Assembly (NCBI RefSeq): GCF_000204055.1
Contig: NW_006768779.1
Coordinates: 194,483 to 258,482 of the forward strand
Length of the DNA: 64,000 nucleotides
DNA from: Melampsora larici-populina 98AG31
Lineage: Eukaryota; Basidiomycota; Pucciniomycetes; Pucciniales; Melampsoraceae
Direction of reading: 5' to 3'
In this document: positions 33,297 through 43,107 of the stretch, piece after piece
Layout: every line of letters begins with the position of its first letter
How positions within the stretch are numbered: position 1 is the stretch's first letter
Translations under genes and position numbers: made by a program
Notes under the pieces: generated by a model
The model's database searches: none
Told to the model about the DNA's origin: nothing
What the model saw: only the letters and a program-made list of their open reading frames with translations

Positions 33297-34994
33297 TCAG
33301 TGCTCCAAAGTTTTACTTTCGACAACTACCTCATCAAGTCGATCAATAAAGTTCTAAGACCAAATAACAAATGTCAACACTGACTTATAACAAGCTAAGA
33401 TGTAAGATCGAAATATACTCACCAGCACATCAATATGATTCATTTCAGTTCGGAAGTGGCACACAATTCCCCAAGCTTTGAATAGTTCGACTAAAATTGG
33501 GTTGCTCTTGATTTTTGAATTGTGAGTAATGAAAATGAAGTGTTTCAATTTAGGAGCTTTCTTGAGTTTGTTGATATCTTTCAGAGCTGACTCCCAGTAC
33601 CCTTTGGCATTTGGATAATTGGCAATGAATACTTCTACGGTGCGGAAAATGCCCCATTGGAACCAAATTGGTCGGCGAGGTTTGGCTGTGATATGGATAC
33701 TGCGAATAACCCTAAGTTTTGGCAGGACTTTACCAGCAAGTGCCGTCGGGATATGATCCGGAATCGTTTCAAGAAGCAAAGCATTAAGAGTATGTCTTAG
33801 AGGCATTACCATGGCGGTTAAATTGCGGGGTACCCACCCTGGAAGGCACTCCATGAATCTGATGTTACGATCCTTGCTTGAACAAAAATTATAGTAAGTT
33901 AACAGATTGTTTGAGTGCAATGAAATCCAAAGATGTACGAGGTTTGGTAAAGCGCGAGGGTTCAAATCCAAAGTTTCCAAAGTAGCTAGTTGTAATGATA
34001 ATGATTCCAATGAAGAAGCGTCATTCAAAACAGCAATTATCGACTTTGTATCATTTGGGATTTGTGCTACCTTAACGCCTTCAATAATTAAATTTTTCAA
34101 GCTTCTGATGGCCTTGATCGCAGTTAACATACTCGCCGAGAATTCAACTGTGTGACTAAATTTCAGTTTTAAGGTTTCTAATCCAGCACCACATAGACTG
34201 ATTATGTTTGCTGCGTCGCACATGAGAACAGAATTCGGTTCCCTATATTGATATTCGAGCTCCAGTTGGTCTCAACTTGCGTCTGATAAATCTTCGTAAC
34301 TGAGTTGACTGTGTATAGAGCTGATATACAGTACTTGATCTAGGTAGAGATGACGCAAGTTACAAAAATCTGCACGATCAAAGCCATCTACGCACATTCT
34401 GCTCATGTAACGATTAATCCAAGGTGTTCTCAAATATAGATCACGATAAATAAATGGAGGTACTGTTCACAGTGTCATTTTACTAGTCACTGGCAGGCCA
34501 GTGAGTTCCATTCACCTCAATCCAATGTCAATCCAATGTCAGTTCAATATCAGTTTGACCTCCAATTATGTTTGAGTGGGGGATATGCATGGGCTGCATA
34601 ATCACACAAACCTTCCAGACATTCTGACACCTTCATGTGTGGACATGCAACCAAACTTTATTCCAGTTCATTCTGGAAGGTTGTTTGTCTGCTACTCTGG
34701 GCCAAACATTGAGATTGGATTGATATTGAACTGACATGGATTTGAGATTGGATTGAGATTGGATTGAGCTGGACGTACTCACTGGCCTGCCAGTGAGTAG
34801 TAAAATGACAGTGTGGTTACAGCCCATAATTTGTTTAATAATCTCAAAATAAGAATTTTTTTGATAAAATTATGATGTAATAAAGGTTTGTCACTAATGT
34901 TAAGAACATCAACTGATTGTTTTGGGAGCTCGTCGTAAAAATAAGATACGATTTTTCCTATTATCTCTACTGGAAGTTCAGGCGCAGGAAGCAT
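33297..34994 (-). pseudogene. F-box/LRR-like gene, MITE-interrupted and with in-frame TGA
   Basis: ATG at 34994; the N-terminus (LPVEIIGKIVSYFYDELP, then LRLLNKLW) fits a fungal F-box. The body has leucine-rich segments (LETLKLKF, LKNLIIEGV, LESLSLQLATLETLDL, LVHLWISL) typical of the LRR-like partner region, so a substrate-adaptor role in an SCF ubiquitin ligase is the family expectation. A 69-bp intron (33422-33354) leads to a short last exon ending at 33297. Two breaks: the MITE at 34468-34815 sits inside the coding frame, and removing it plus one GTT restores the frame exactly; downstream, a TGA at 34272-34274 interrupts the otherwise continuous frame. Confidence 0.75.
34468..34815. mobile_element. 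348-bp MITE with 3-bp target duplication
   Basis: Ends CACAGTGTCATTTTACTA (left) and the complement of CACACTGTCATTTTACTA (right), with inverted similarity continuing through CACTGGCAGGCCAGTGAG, itself a palindrome. Flanked by GTT on both sides (34465-34467 and 34816-34818). Subterminal TTGGATTGA-type repeats occur on both sides. No coding capacity. The CAC start and 3-bp duplication fit a CACTA-related MITE, though a Harbinger-like origin is possible. It interrupts the F-box-like gene. Confidence 0.85.
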
Positions 34995-35223
34995 CTTTGT
35001 GCGTTATCGATTGATAGGATAATAATTTTGAAAGTGTACAAAGCCAATCCAAGGATGCCACAACAATAGCTTATTTATAATTTTATTATACAGTATTATG
35101 CTCTATCCTTTGCCGAGTACCGCAAGCATATGCATCCACCGCTTACAATCACGGTTATTATCAATATTCACCCAATTGCTGATCGGCTCTTTCACATCAT
35201 GATCATGTTAGAGTTACGGGTCA

Positions 35224-35227
35224 GAAA
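35224..35227 (-). terminator. T4 Pol III terminator after the LTR tRNA-like unit
   Basis: Read on the minus strand, TTTT follows the tRNA-like segment after seven bases. The same run is present in the other two LTRs. Confidence 0.5.
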
Positions 35228-35234
35228 AGAAAGT

Positions 35235-35319
35235 GACTAGACCAGGATTTGAACCTGGGACCTCAGTATTAGCTGAGACACATGCTAGAGTGTTGCCTTT
35301 ACCACTAGGCTATCCAGTC
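35235..35319 (-). tRNA. tRNA-like sequence inside LTR 1 (not a standard tRNA)
   Basis: 85 nt. A 7-bp acceptor stem (GACTGGA with TCTAGTC, one G-T pair), a D arm GCCT..AGGC, a 5-bp long variable arm (CTCAG with CTGAG, as in Leu/Ser tRNAs) and a perfect T arm (CCAGG TTCAAAT CCTGG). The anticodon arm is abnormal: only ACAC/GTGT pairs, leaving an 8-nt loop TCTAGCAT, so no anticodon can be assigned. A box TAGCCTAGTGG and B box GGTTCAAATCC fit the Pol III consensus. Confidence 0.75.
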
Positions 35320-35455
35320 TTGTACCAGATGTGATGGCCATGCAACTGTATGTATGTGTACAGAGAGTATGAACTGGGATAGGACCAGTTCAGTGTGATG
35401 TAGTCACATGTGTGTAGCTACATGGCATGGATCAGTAAATGATCATACATCAACA

Positions 35456-35462
35456 TCCCCCC
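35456..35462 (-). other. Polypurine tract of the TRIM
   Basis: GGGGGGA on the minus strand directly abuts the TG of the 3' LTR, the expected position for plus-strand priming. Confidence 0.8.
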
Positions 35463-35532
35463 ATGATCTGTGATATGTAGATACATGTGTTGGGTGGCTA
35501 ATCACAGACTTCCCTGACAGGATGCTTTTTAA

Positions 35533-35552
35533 CGCATACTGGGCTCATAACC
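35533..35552 (-). other. Primer-binding site, half-tRNA-iMet type
   Basis: Starts immediately after the CA of the 5' LTR. GGTTATGAGCCCAGT is complementary to the initiator tRNA-Met anticodon arm (CTGGGCTCATAACC), as in copia and Ty5, rather than to a tRNA 3' end. Confidence 0.8.
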
Positions 35553-35802
35553 TGTTAGAGTTACAGGTCAGAAAAGAAAGTGACTAGACCAGGATTTGAA
35601 CCTGGGACCTCAGTATTAGCTGAGACACATGCTAGAGTGTTGCCTTTACCACTAGGCTATCCAGTCTTGTACCAGATGTGATGGCCATGCAACTGTATGT
35701 ATGTGTACAGAGAGTATGAACTGGGATAGGACCAGTTCAGTGTGATGTAGTCACATGTGTGTAGCTACATGGCATGGATCAGTAAATGATCATACATCAA
35801 CA
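35553..35802 (-). repeat. 5' LTR of the TRIM
   Basis: The 250-bp copy preceding the primer-binding site in minus-strand sense, with a tRNA-like segment at 35666-35582. It differs from the 3' LTR by about one base (G/A near 35218 against 35565), indicating recent insertion. Confidence 0.92.
35582..35666 (-). tRNA. tRNA-like sequence inside LTR 2
   Basis: Identical by eye to the segment at 35235-35319: same acceptor, D, long variable and T arms, A and B boxes and irregular anticodon arm. Confidence 0.75.
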
Positions 35803-36333
35803 GATCACCGGCAACTTAACTACTCCAGTAATCAACACGTTGCTAGACGGAGACTCCTTGAGTTTCCCTACGATATGAAACCGCAGGAGAATGATTGCTA
35901 CTCTCGTTCAGCTTTGGTTTTTTAAGTATTTTCTTGAATGCGGCAACTATCCCCTGCGACCGAACTTACCATATCTGTAGCCGGATGATTAGTCAAGCAG
36001 GGTGGTATATGATTGCGTTTATGTACTAAGACATCTTAATTAATGTTATTTATGTGCATCTTTTTTGACGTCTTGACTTGTTTTTCGCAAAACTTTACGT
36101 GAAGCTGGATTTTTGTTGATGTATGATCATTTACTGATCCATGCCATGTAGCTACACACATGTGACTACATCACACTGAACTGGTCCTATCACAGTTCAT
36201 ACCCTCTGTACACATACATACAGTTGCATGGCCATCACATCTGGTACAAGACTGGATGCATATCGTAGGGAAACTCAAGGAGTCTCCGTCTAGCAACGTG
36301 TTGATTACTGGAGTAGTTAAGTTGCCGGTGATC
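35803..36333. repeat. Inverted duplication next to the TRIM
   Basis: The 75 bp at 35803-35877 (GATCACCGGCAAC to CGATATG) recur exactly inverted at 36259-36333. Each arm is continued outward by an LTR in opposite orientation (35553-35802 and 36334-36583), so the arms extend to about 325 bp around a 381-bp centre. The centre ends with a cut LTR (36114-36257). No gene was seen in it. Confidence 0.85.
36114..36257 (+). repeat. Truncated LTR, ends at the start of the tRNA-like segment
   Basis: First 144 bp of the LTR, in plus orientation, diverged at a few sites from the other copies (for example CACAGTTCATACCC against CCCAGTTCATACTC). It breaks off after the first eight bases of the tRNA-like part (GACTGGAT) and passes straight into the inverted 75-bp segment. 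Confidence 0.85.
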
Positions 36334-36583
36334 TGTTGATGTATGATCATTTACTGATCCATGCCATGTAGCTACACACATGTGACTACATCACACTGAA
36401 CTGGTCCTATCCCAGTTCATACTCTCTGTACACATACATACAGTTGCATGGCCATCACATCTGGTACAAGACTGGATAGCCTAGTGGTAAAGGCAACACT
36501 CTAGCATGTGTCTCAGCTATTACTGAGGTCCCAGGTTCAAATCCTGGTCTAGTCACTCTCTTTTCTGACCAGTAACTCTAACA
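36334..36583 (+). repeat. Third, full-length LTR (solo)
   Basis: A complete 250-bp LTR in plus orientation (TGTTGATG to CTAACA), not followed by the TRIM internal region and without matching 5-bp flanks (TGATC at the left, ATTTT at the right). It contains the tRNA-like unit at 36470-36554 with TTTT at 36561-36564. Confidence 0.9.
36470..36554 (+). tRNA. tRNA-like sequence inside LTR 3
   Basis: As in the other LTRs, with a single change in the variable-arm loop (CTATTA instead of CTAATA) that leaves the arm paired. All stems and both Pol III boxes are kept. Confidence 0.75.
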
Positions 36584-37320
36584 ATTTTAGCCTCAGGGAT
36601 TTATCATCAACATGTGTCTTGGAATTGAATTTCTGTATCAATACTATTAACCGTGTCTCTAAGTTTGTAATAAGTGGCACCATGGTCATTTTTCTAATGT
36701 GGTTACTTATTCTTTGACTTGACGTCTGATTTTTTGGCATTTGCCCTTCGTATGGGCTTTTGTTCAATTCTTCAGTTTCTTAGTTATTAGCATGTGACCA
36801 GAGTAATAAAATCAAAATGTATACTATTATAATGAAAGAGAATTCACAATTGCAGAACACATCAACTTTCAAATATTGATCAAAGTTATTTCTGCTCAAT
36901 ATATTTAAAAATCGAAACTTGAGGTTGTTGATTTCCGAGTTTCTTGTCATACTCTGGTCTCGCAACAAATGCTTCATTACATTACATTCACTCAGGAAAA
37001 AAAAATCACTGCCTGATCTCAAAACTGAAACCATGATAATGACTCCATGTTCCAAAGTACGCTATTTCAACATTTTCTAATCAAACAAATTAATGATGCA
37101 GTATTTTGCCTTTTGCAATAAATTTTGATGATTATGTGACATGATGGATCAAATTATTACTTAACATAACTTTGTTCTTTATTTCAGCATGAGCATTAAA
37201 TACTGAATAATCCTATTAAAGTAGATGAACAGATTAGTAATCTATATCAAAAGTTGAATAGTTTGGTGAAAATAATATGAGCTTACTATAATTTTAAAAC
37301 AGTTCGCCGAATTTACAATT
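36584..37320. other. AT-rich DNA downstream of the Helitron helicase
   Basis: No gene recognised. The 3' end of the Helitron (hairpin plus CTRR) should lie here on the minus strand, but I could not identify it with confidence. Confidence 0.35.
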
Positions 37321-39965
37321 TCAATCTCGTAATACGGGGTGGTATACAATGTTTGTTGTAGATATGCTATCTGAATTAGATGCAATACATACCTTCACGT
37401 TCGCGGCAGTTGTGCATCTAGACAGTGCCACATACAGTTGACCGTGGGAAAATACTGGTTCAGGTAAAAGGACAGTTACTCGTTCCAAACTCTGGCCTTG
37501 GCTTTTGTTTACTGTCATACAAAATGCTGGCATGATTGGGAATTGGTACCTGTAGAAAGGTATTGGGCAGTCCTCATTACCCTTGTGCTTGAGCTTAATC
37601 TTTGGTAAACTGATTGCTGTTCCTTTAAACTCCCCAGTTAACACTCGGAATTGTAATGCGTGTAAGTCATAGTCAGTGATTAGTAATCGAGTACCGTTGC
37701 AGAGACCGTCCGCCATATTCAAATTTCTCAATACCATGACTGAAGAACCAACTTTAAGTATTAACTTGTGTGGTGGAAAACCCGGAAAGTTGAAAGAATT
37801 CAATACGTCAGATGTTACAGGGTCTGCGTATTTCTCATCCATACGGTCAATTGATGTTGATATATGATAATGTCCTGGTAATGAATTCATTACTTCTTTG
37901 TTAACCTTGTGTACTGTCTTATTCAAAGGTGTAATGACGCATCTACTTGAGTAAAGTTCAGTTAAATGACCCCAATTCTTCTGCTGAATTAAGTTCTCGA
38001 CACCTCCGTACTCTGCTTCGAGAAGTTGCTGATCGTATATTGCTGGAGGACGTACGATTGAAACATTGCAATGAAATATTGGCGTGTTTGAACTGTAATC
38101 TTGTTGAAGATCTCCGGATCCCAACTCCAAAAGCCACTTCGCAAAGTTCGCGTTATTTGGATTTGGATTTGCTGCTAGACCTCCTAGTCAGATGTTCACC
38201 GTCAGAGCAAACCTGTGTACCGAATTCCAAAGATAAGACGCTTTTAAAGTTGATTGGGCTAATTCCATCAGGTTAGCTCTCTTGACAATTGGGAGAGTTT
38301 GACGAAAGTCTCCAGCGAAGAGGACAACCTTTCCTCCAAAAGGGATATCTACACCGGTCATCTCCCTAATAGTCCTGTCCACACATTCAATGGCATATTT
38401 GTGTTGCATAGCAACTTCATCCCAAACGATGAATCGTAAGGCATCTAACCCAGCTCCCGTTAAATCATGTGGAGAAAAGGAACAGATAGAGTCCCCGTAA
38501 ACTGGTATGGGGATTTTGAAAGCACTGTGTGCTGTCCTACCATTTAGAAGTAATAATGAGGCGATCCCAGCAGCTGACACAGCTTCAAATGCGACTCGAT
38601 TGGCATTACAATAATGCAAGATGCAGTTTAATACGTATGTCTTTCCAGTACCCCCTGGTCCATCTAAAAATGCTAAGTAATGTGTATTATTAGCAATAGC
38701 ATCGCGGATTGGATTAATGACTGCACGTTGCTCGTTAGTCATAGCTGCTAGCATTGATACATATTTTCGTTGACTTTCAGTTGGGTCCACCATTCTACCA
38801 CGGTGCCGAGTAGCTTCATTAGGTAAACCTAAATCTAATATCAGCTGATTGTCCACTTCTTGTAGTCCAATGTTTTCCAAACTCGTGTCCATCGATATGA
38901 CCACCTTCTCCAGCAGGAAAAGACCGTAATTATAGATTTGTTGCTGGCTTGGTTGACAAAGAGGGTTGAGTCGTGGAATTTGGTATTCACAGTCGTCAGT
39001 TAACTCTACAACATGGTCGTTCCACAAATCTCTTGGTGATGCTGGGGCACTGTGGATCAGTATTATGGCAAGCATGTGCCTTAGTTGGCGGCCTGTCTGC
39101 CATACTGCTGCTTTGTTGATTGAGTCGTGATAATGTTGGTCACTAAGTAGTAGTCCAAGCCGATTTGCCGCCTCGCGGAATGTACTTAGACGAACTCCAT
39201 CAACTGTGCGTAATGCTTCAAAGGATGTAGGTCCGCGGATGGTTGACAATAGCAGCCTCAGGTAATAAAGGTCTCCCCGTTTGACGTTTGCGAAGTAAAT
39301 TCTTCCAACTGAAATTGTTTTGTTTTGCCTCGGTTTGAATCTTTTCGTTTTCTCGTCCCAAGTGAAGAACTTTGGTATTTCTTGATACTTCAATGTTTGT
39401 ACTGATTGCTGCGACTTAGGTAAGAGTGTGTTATCTGCGCATAACCGGAAATACTCTGTGAGTGTTGTCCTTTTGGCACGCCCAGATTCGATTGCTCTGC
39501 GCAGACCATTTTGATCCAGAAAATAAATTGTCTGAGCTTTGTTCAGGTGTAAACTGAGTCTTTGGATTGCTGGCCATCTACCGGCCAATTCAAATTTCAG
39601 CAAACACCAAACGTCTAGAGATGATGTTAGCAAAAACAACCATTAACATAATAATAGTCTGTTGACAATATAAAGAACAAACCTTCTGTGGCCAATATAA
39701 ATCGTGCATTCACATATGCCAAGATTTCGTCATTGTTTCCCGGGTCATTTACACTTGCCATGGTCCTGTCGTGACCTTTAAGGATGTATTTAAACAAATA
39801 CTTGATAGCCCTTATACTTCCTGCTACTTCAACGTTAATATGACATCCATATTTTAAAGTTAAGAACCTATTGTAAGGCACGACATTCGCATTAGTGTAT
39901 TGCACTGGTCCTTTGTCGAAGTGGCGACCATTATTTGGCCTTTTGTAGGCTGGATTACAGAATGC
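37321..39965 (-). pseudogene. Helitron Rep/helicase, 5'-truncated, one in-frame TGA
   Basis: The surviving part starts within the region following the Rep domain: NPAYKRPNNGRHF and CHINVEVAGSIRAIKYLFKY (about 39950-39780), the typical lead-in to the helicase. A 69-bp intron (39683-39615) follows, then LAGRWPAIQRLSLHL. The PIF1-type SF1 helicase motifs are complete: Walker A GPGGTGKT (about 38650), IVWDEVAMQH (about 38420), LFAGDFRQTLPIV (about 38300), GTRLLI, TVNKSQGQSLERV and LYVALSRC. A TGA at 38188-38190 replaces the expected Arg after the V-N-I residues; the frame then continues unbroken to a TGA at 37321. Upstream, the coding sequence is cut at about 39960 by the alpha-kinase repeat, so the HUH nuclease part is absent. 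Confidence 0.9.
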
Positions 39966-41253
39966 GAGAGGTGTCAAGGTGACAATGCAATAATCAAAAA
40001 ACAAAAATCACAATTCCCGGGTGCAAAATTCAAAAATCAAAGACAAAACTACAGAAAATATTCAAATACAGGGCAAAAACCCCTGTACTGGAGTAAAAGT
40101 CATGGCAGAACCCCCTTTCAGACCAGGTTACGGCCCAAATTTCAGTAGATTGACAACTTGAAGCTCAACATTTGTCACCCCATTGTTGCATTGACACAAA
40201 AAGTACCAGGAAAGCCACAAAAGAGGAAAACAAAATTCAAAAATCAAAAAAATAAAAGTCGAAAATCAAAAAACAAATGTCAATAATCAAAAAACAACAA
40301 TTAACAAACCATAAACGAAGACCCCAAAGATGAAAACTTCACATTAGATGATGAAAATTGTACAAACCACCTCTCTACCTCTCAACCTCTCAACCAATCA
40401 CACAACCCATACACCACACACCATCACCGATCATCTTATATTGGCCAGTCATTCATCCACATTCATCCATCGTTTGTCATAGTCTCCACCCATCCACCTT
40501 GTTCAACAAAACCTACACTACACTGAACTTCTTTGATTGTCGTCACTCTTCTTCATCCTTCTTTGATCGTCTTCACCCTTCTTCAATCTTCTTGGATCGG
40601 CTTGAATCCTCTGTAATCTTCTTTTATCAGCTTCAATCTTCTTTATCTTCTTCAATCGGCTTCCATCTTCTTCCCCCTTCTTTGATTGGCTTCACCCTAC
40701 TTCAATCTTCTTGGATCGGCTTCAATCTTCTGTAATCTTCTTTAGTATTCTTCAATATTCTTCAATCAACTTCCATCTTCTTGAGTATTCGTCAATCGGC
40801 TTCAATCTTCTGTAATCTTCTTTGATACCTTCAATCTTCTTTAGTATTCTTCAATCGGCTGCATTCTCCTTGAGTATTCATCAATCGGCTTCATATTCTT
40901 CTTTAGTATTCTTCAATTGGATTAAATCTGCTTCTTTTGTATTCTTCAATCGGCTTGAATCATCTTCAATCATCTTTGATATCCCTCGATCTCCTTTGAT
41001 CTTCTTTAGTATTCTTCAATTGGCTTCAATCTTCTTTTCAACATTTGTGTGAGTCAAACGAATCAATACACTTTCTTCAAGCTTGCTCAATCCCGTGTTT
41101 TATTTTCCCGATGGTTCAAAACTTTCCGGTCTATGCAGGAAGCGGTGCTACCACTGAATGTGCTTATTTCTTTGAAGAAGTACTTGATGTTACACAATAC
41201 CGCAAGTATACCAGCAATCACAACTTTGAACTCCGGGGTTCTGAAAGTCCTTT
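39956..41253 (+). repeat. Alpha-kinase-associated repeat, copy 1
   Basis: Begins at GAATGCGAGAGGTGTCAAGG, exactly where the Helitron reading frame is lost, and matches 62286-63560 throughout: A-rich 'aatcaaaaaacaaaaatc' stretches, CCCCTGTACTGGAG, a pyrimidine-rich tandem region (about 40500-41040, units like CTTCAATCTTCTTGAGTATT), then coding similarity to an alpha-kinase N-terminal part (TECAYFFEEVLDVTQYRKY, about 41152-41215). Similarity stops at about 41253, where a CACTACGCC terminus begins. Confidence 0.85.
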
Positions 41254-41376
41254 TCACTACGCCAAATTACATTTTTTCCTTGGGGCATAGAAAAGTAGTT
41301 TGCACGTAGAAAACTATACTTTTCTACTCACATAATGCACTTTTCTATACCCAAGTATATTAATGACTATAGCAAA

Positions 41377-42257
41377 CACTACAAGAAAGATAATATTTTC
41401 TGGGCAGAAAATTAAATTATTGATACACAAAAATATTGAGAGGCCAGGAGAAGGGCAAAAAATAAATAAAAATATGCATCTTGTTCCCTGCGGTGAGAGC
41501 TTCACTCTCCATATTTTTCCATATTTTTACAGTCCGTATTGATAAGTGTACTAACAATAAACCTTCACAATCATCCAATTACAACCTGTAACAAGCACTG
41601 AAATTTGGCTCATTAGTGTTTAGAGAAACTTTTGATTTCTGAAAATACTCATAACTTTTTCAATTCCGGTCCAAAACGCTCGATTTTGGGTGCATTGGTA
41701 AGCTGGAATTGTCCTCCAAATAGTTCATAATAGGNNNNNNNNNNNNNNNNNNNNNNNNNNNNNNNNNNNNNNNNNNNNNNNNNNNNNNNNNNNNNNNNNN
41801 NNNNNNNNNNNNNNNNNNNNNNNNNNNNNNNNNNATCTTTTTTGTACATTTGTACATACAGATCCATAGAATGATTGTCATACTAGCTACATAGTTCTTG
41901 ACCTTATGAAAGTTTGAGAGGAAGAGTTCAGCTTTCTAATGCACTTAAAATCGAGTGTTTTGAGGCAGATTTGACAAAGTTATAGGTGTTTTCAGAAATC
42001 AAAAGTTTCTCTAAACACTAATGAGCCAAATTTCAGTGCTTGTTACAGGTTGTAATTGGATGATTATGAAGGTTTATTGTTAGTACACTTATCAATACGG
42101 ACTGTAAAAATATGGAAAAATATGGAGAGTGAAGCTCTCACCGCAGGGAACAAGATGCATATTTTTATTTATTTTTTGCCCTTCTCCTGGCCTCTCAATA
42201 TTTTTGTGTATCAATAATTTAATTTTCTGCCCAGAAAATATTATATTTTGTGTAGTG
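41377..42257. mobile_element. Fold-back CACTA MITE, 881 bp including a gap
   Basis: Left end CACTACAAGAAAGATAATATT, right end complementary to CACTACACAAAATATAATATT, flanked by AAA on both sides (41374-41376 and 42258-42260). The inverted arms extend about 350 bp inward on each side (AAACCTTCATAATCATCC, CTGTAACAAGCACTGAAATTTGG and onward), leaving a short loop that holds the assembly gap. It is nested close to the left terminus of CACTA B. Non-coding. Confidence 0.9.
41735..41834. other. Assembly gap (100 N)
   Basis: 100 Ns placed almost exactly at the symmetry centre of the fold-back MITE. Inverted arms commonly break assemblies here, so the join across it deserves caution. Confidence 0.99.
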
Positions 42258-42260
42258 AAA

Positions 42261-43107
42261 GTACATACATAAAAACCCTCCTTTTGTTTTTGTATGCAAA
42301 ATTGGGGCTGCCTGACTAAGTCGAGGCAACAAGCAGACAGATACAGTGCGGAGTATACTTACATGTGTGAGATATGGAGCGTGTTGGCCTGGATCAACCC
42401 GGCCTGATTACACTGGTGCACTCATATTCCGTCTCACCAAAGCAGCCCTTCCTTCTAAACACTCCTTATCGGCGCCATGACTATCGCATCGCATGAAGCA
42501 ATCAAATCGATCTCAACTTCATCTTCTTCAACTCTCGACAAAACATTCATCTCACAATTTTTTACGCTACCATCTCTAGAAGTTCAACCAGATGTGCAAG
42601 CAGGATTCTCACTTAGGATAATCTTTGGCCCAATGGCCTCGTGTACAATACAATTGTAAGTTGAAGTCCACCCGTTCCCGGAGCAAACACTATCATTCTT
42701 TTTCTTCCTGTGGAATTAGTCGCCATTGACCTTTCTTCTGAACCTAAAACTGATCGATGGTTCTTTTTGATCGAAAGTCCCACTATAGATCAAAACCAAG
42801 CTTATTCATACAAAATTTTAGTGGGACTGGGGTGATCTCAAGTTTGAAACCAGGTTCTTGAAACCGTAGCCATCAAACCTCCACCGGTGCAATCATCAAT
42901 ACCAGCTATCAAGAACTCCTACCGTGTCACTAGATAGTAGATAGAATTAAATCGGAAAGTGATTCGATAGAAGGGTTTCAGGTTTCAATGGTTGTCCTCA
43001 AACACAATCACATTCATCATTGCTCTATTCGTATCCTCCCTCACCTACCGAGCTTTGAATTTGTATCCTGTCAATCAAAAGACTCCATTTTCAATCTATT
43101 TCTCCAT
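42261..43107. other. CACTA-B 5' region upstream of the transposase
   Basis: No gene recognised. A short open frame at 42477-42659 has Ser/Thr-rich content but no motif. GATCGAAAGTCCCACTATAG (42768) is mirrored imperfectly by a TTTTAGTGGGACTGGGG segment (42817), a weak inverted repeat. Confidence 0.35.

Larger units (their letters stand above)
35206..35455 (-). repeat. 3' LTR of the TRIM
   Basis: The 250-bp copy downstream of the polypurine tract, in minus-strand sense. It contains a tRNA-like segment at 35319-35235. Confidence 0.92.
35206..35802 (-). mobile_element. TRIM: miniature LTR retrotransposon with tRNA-like LTRs
   Basis: Two 250-bp LTRs (35206-35455 and 35553-35802) differ by about one base and enclose only 97 bp. 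Read on the minus strand, each LTR starts TGTTGATG and ends CTAACA. The whole unit is flanked by GATCA on both sides (35201-35205 and 35803-35807), a 5-bp target duplication. Directly after the 5' LTR the sequence GGTTATGAGCCCAGT matches the complement of the anticodon arm of initiator tRNA-Met, the half-tRNA primer site known from Drosophila copia and yeast Ty5; a GGGGGGA polypurine tract precedes the 3' LTR. There is no coding sequence, so it must be mobilised in trans. Confidence 0.93.

Noticed and set aside
34633..34827. 64-codon minus-strand frame
   Set aside because: It lies almost wholly inside the MITE interrupting the F-box-like gene.
35235..36554. Functional nuclear tRNA-Leu/Ser genes
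   Set aside because: The anticodon stem has only four pairs and an 8-nt loop with no assignable anticodon, and all copies lie at the same position within LTRs.
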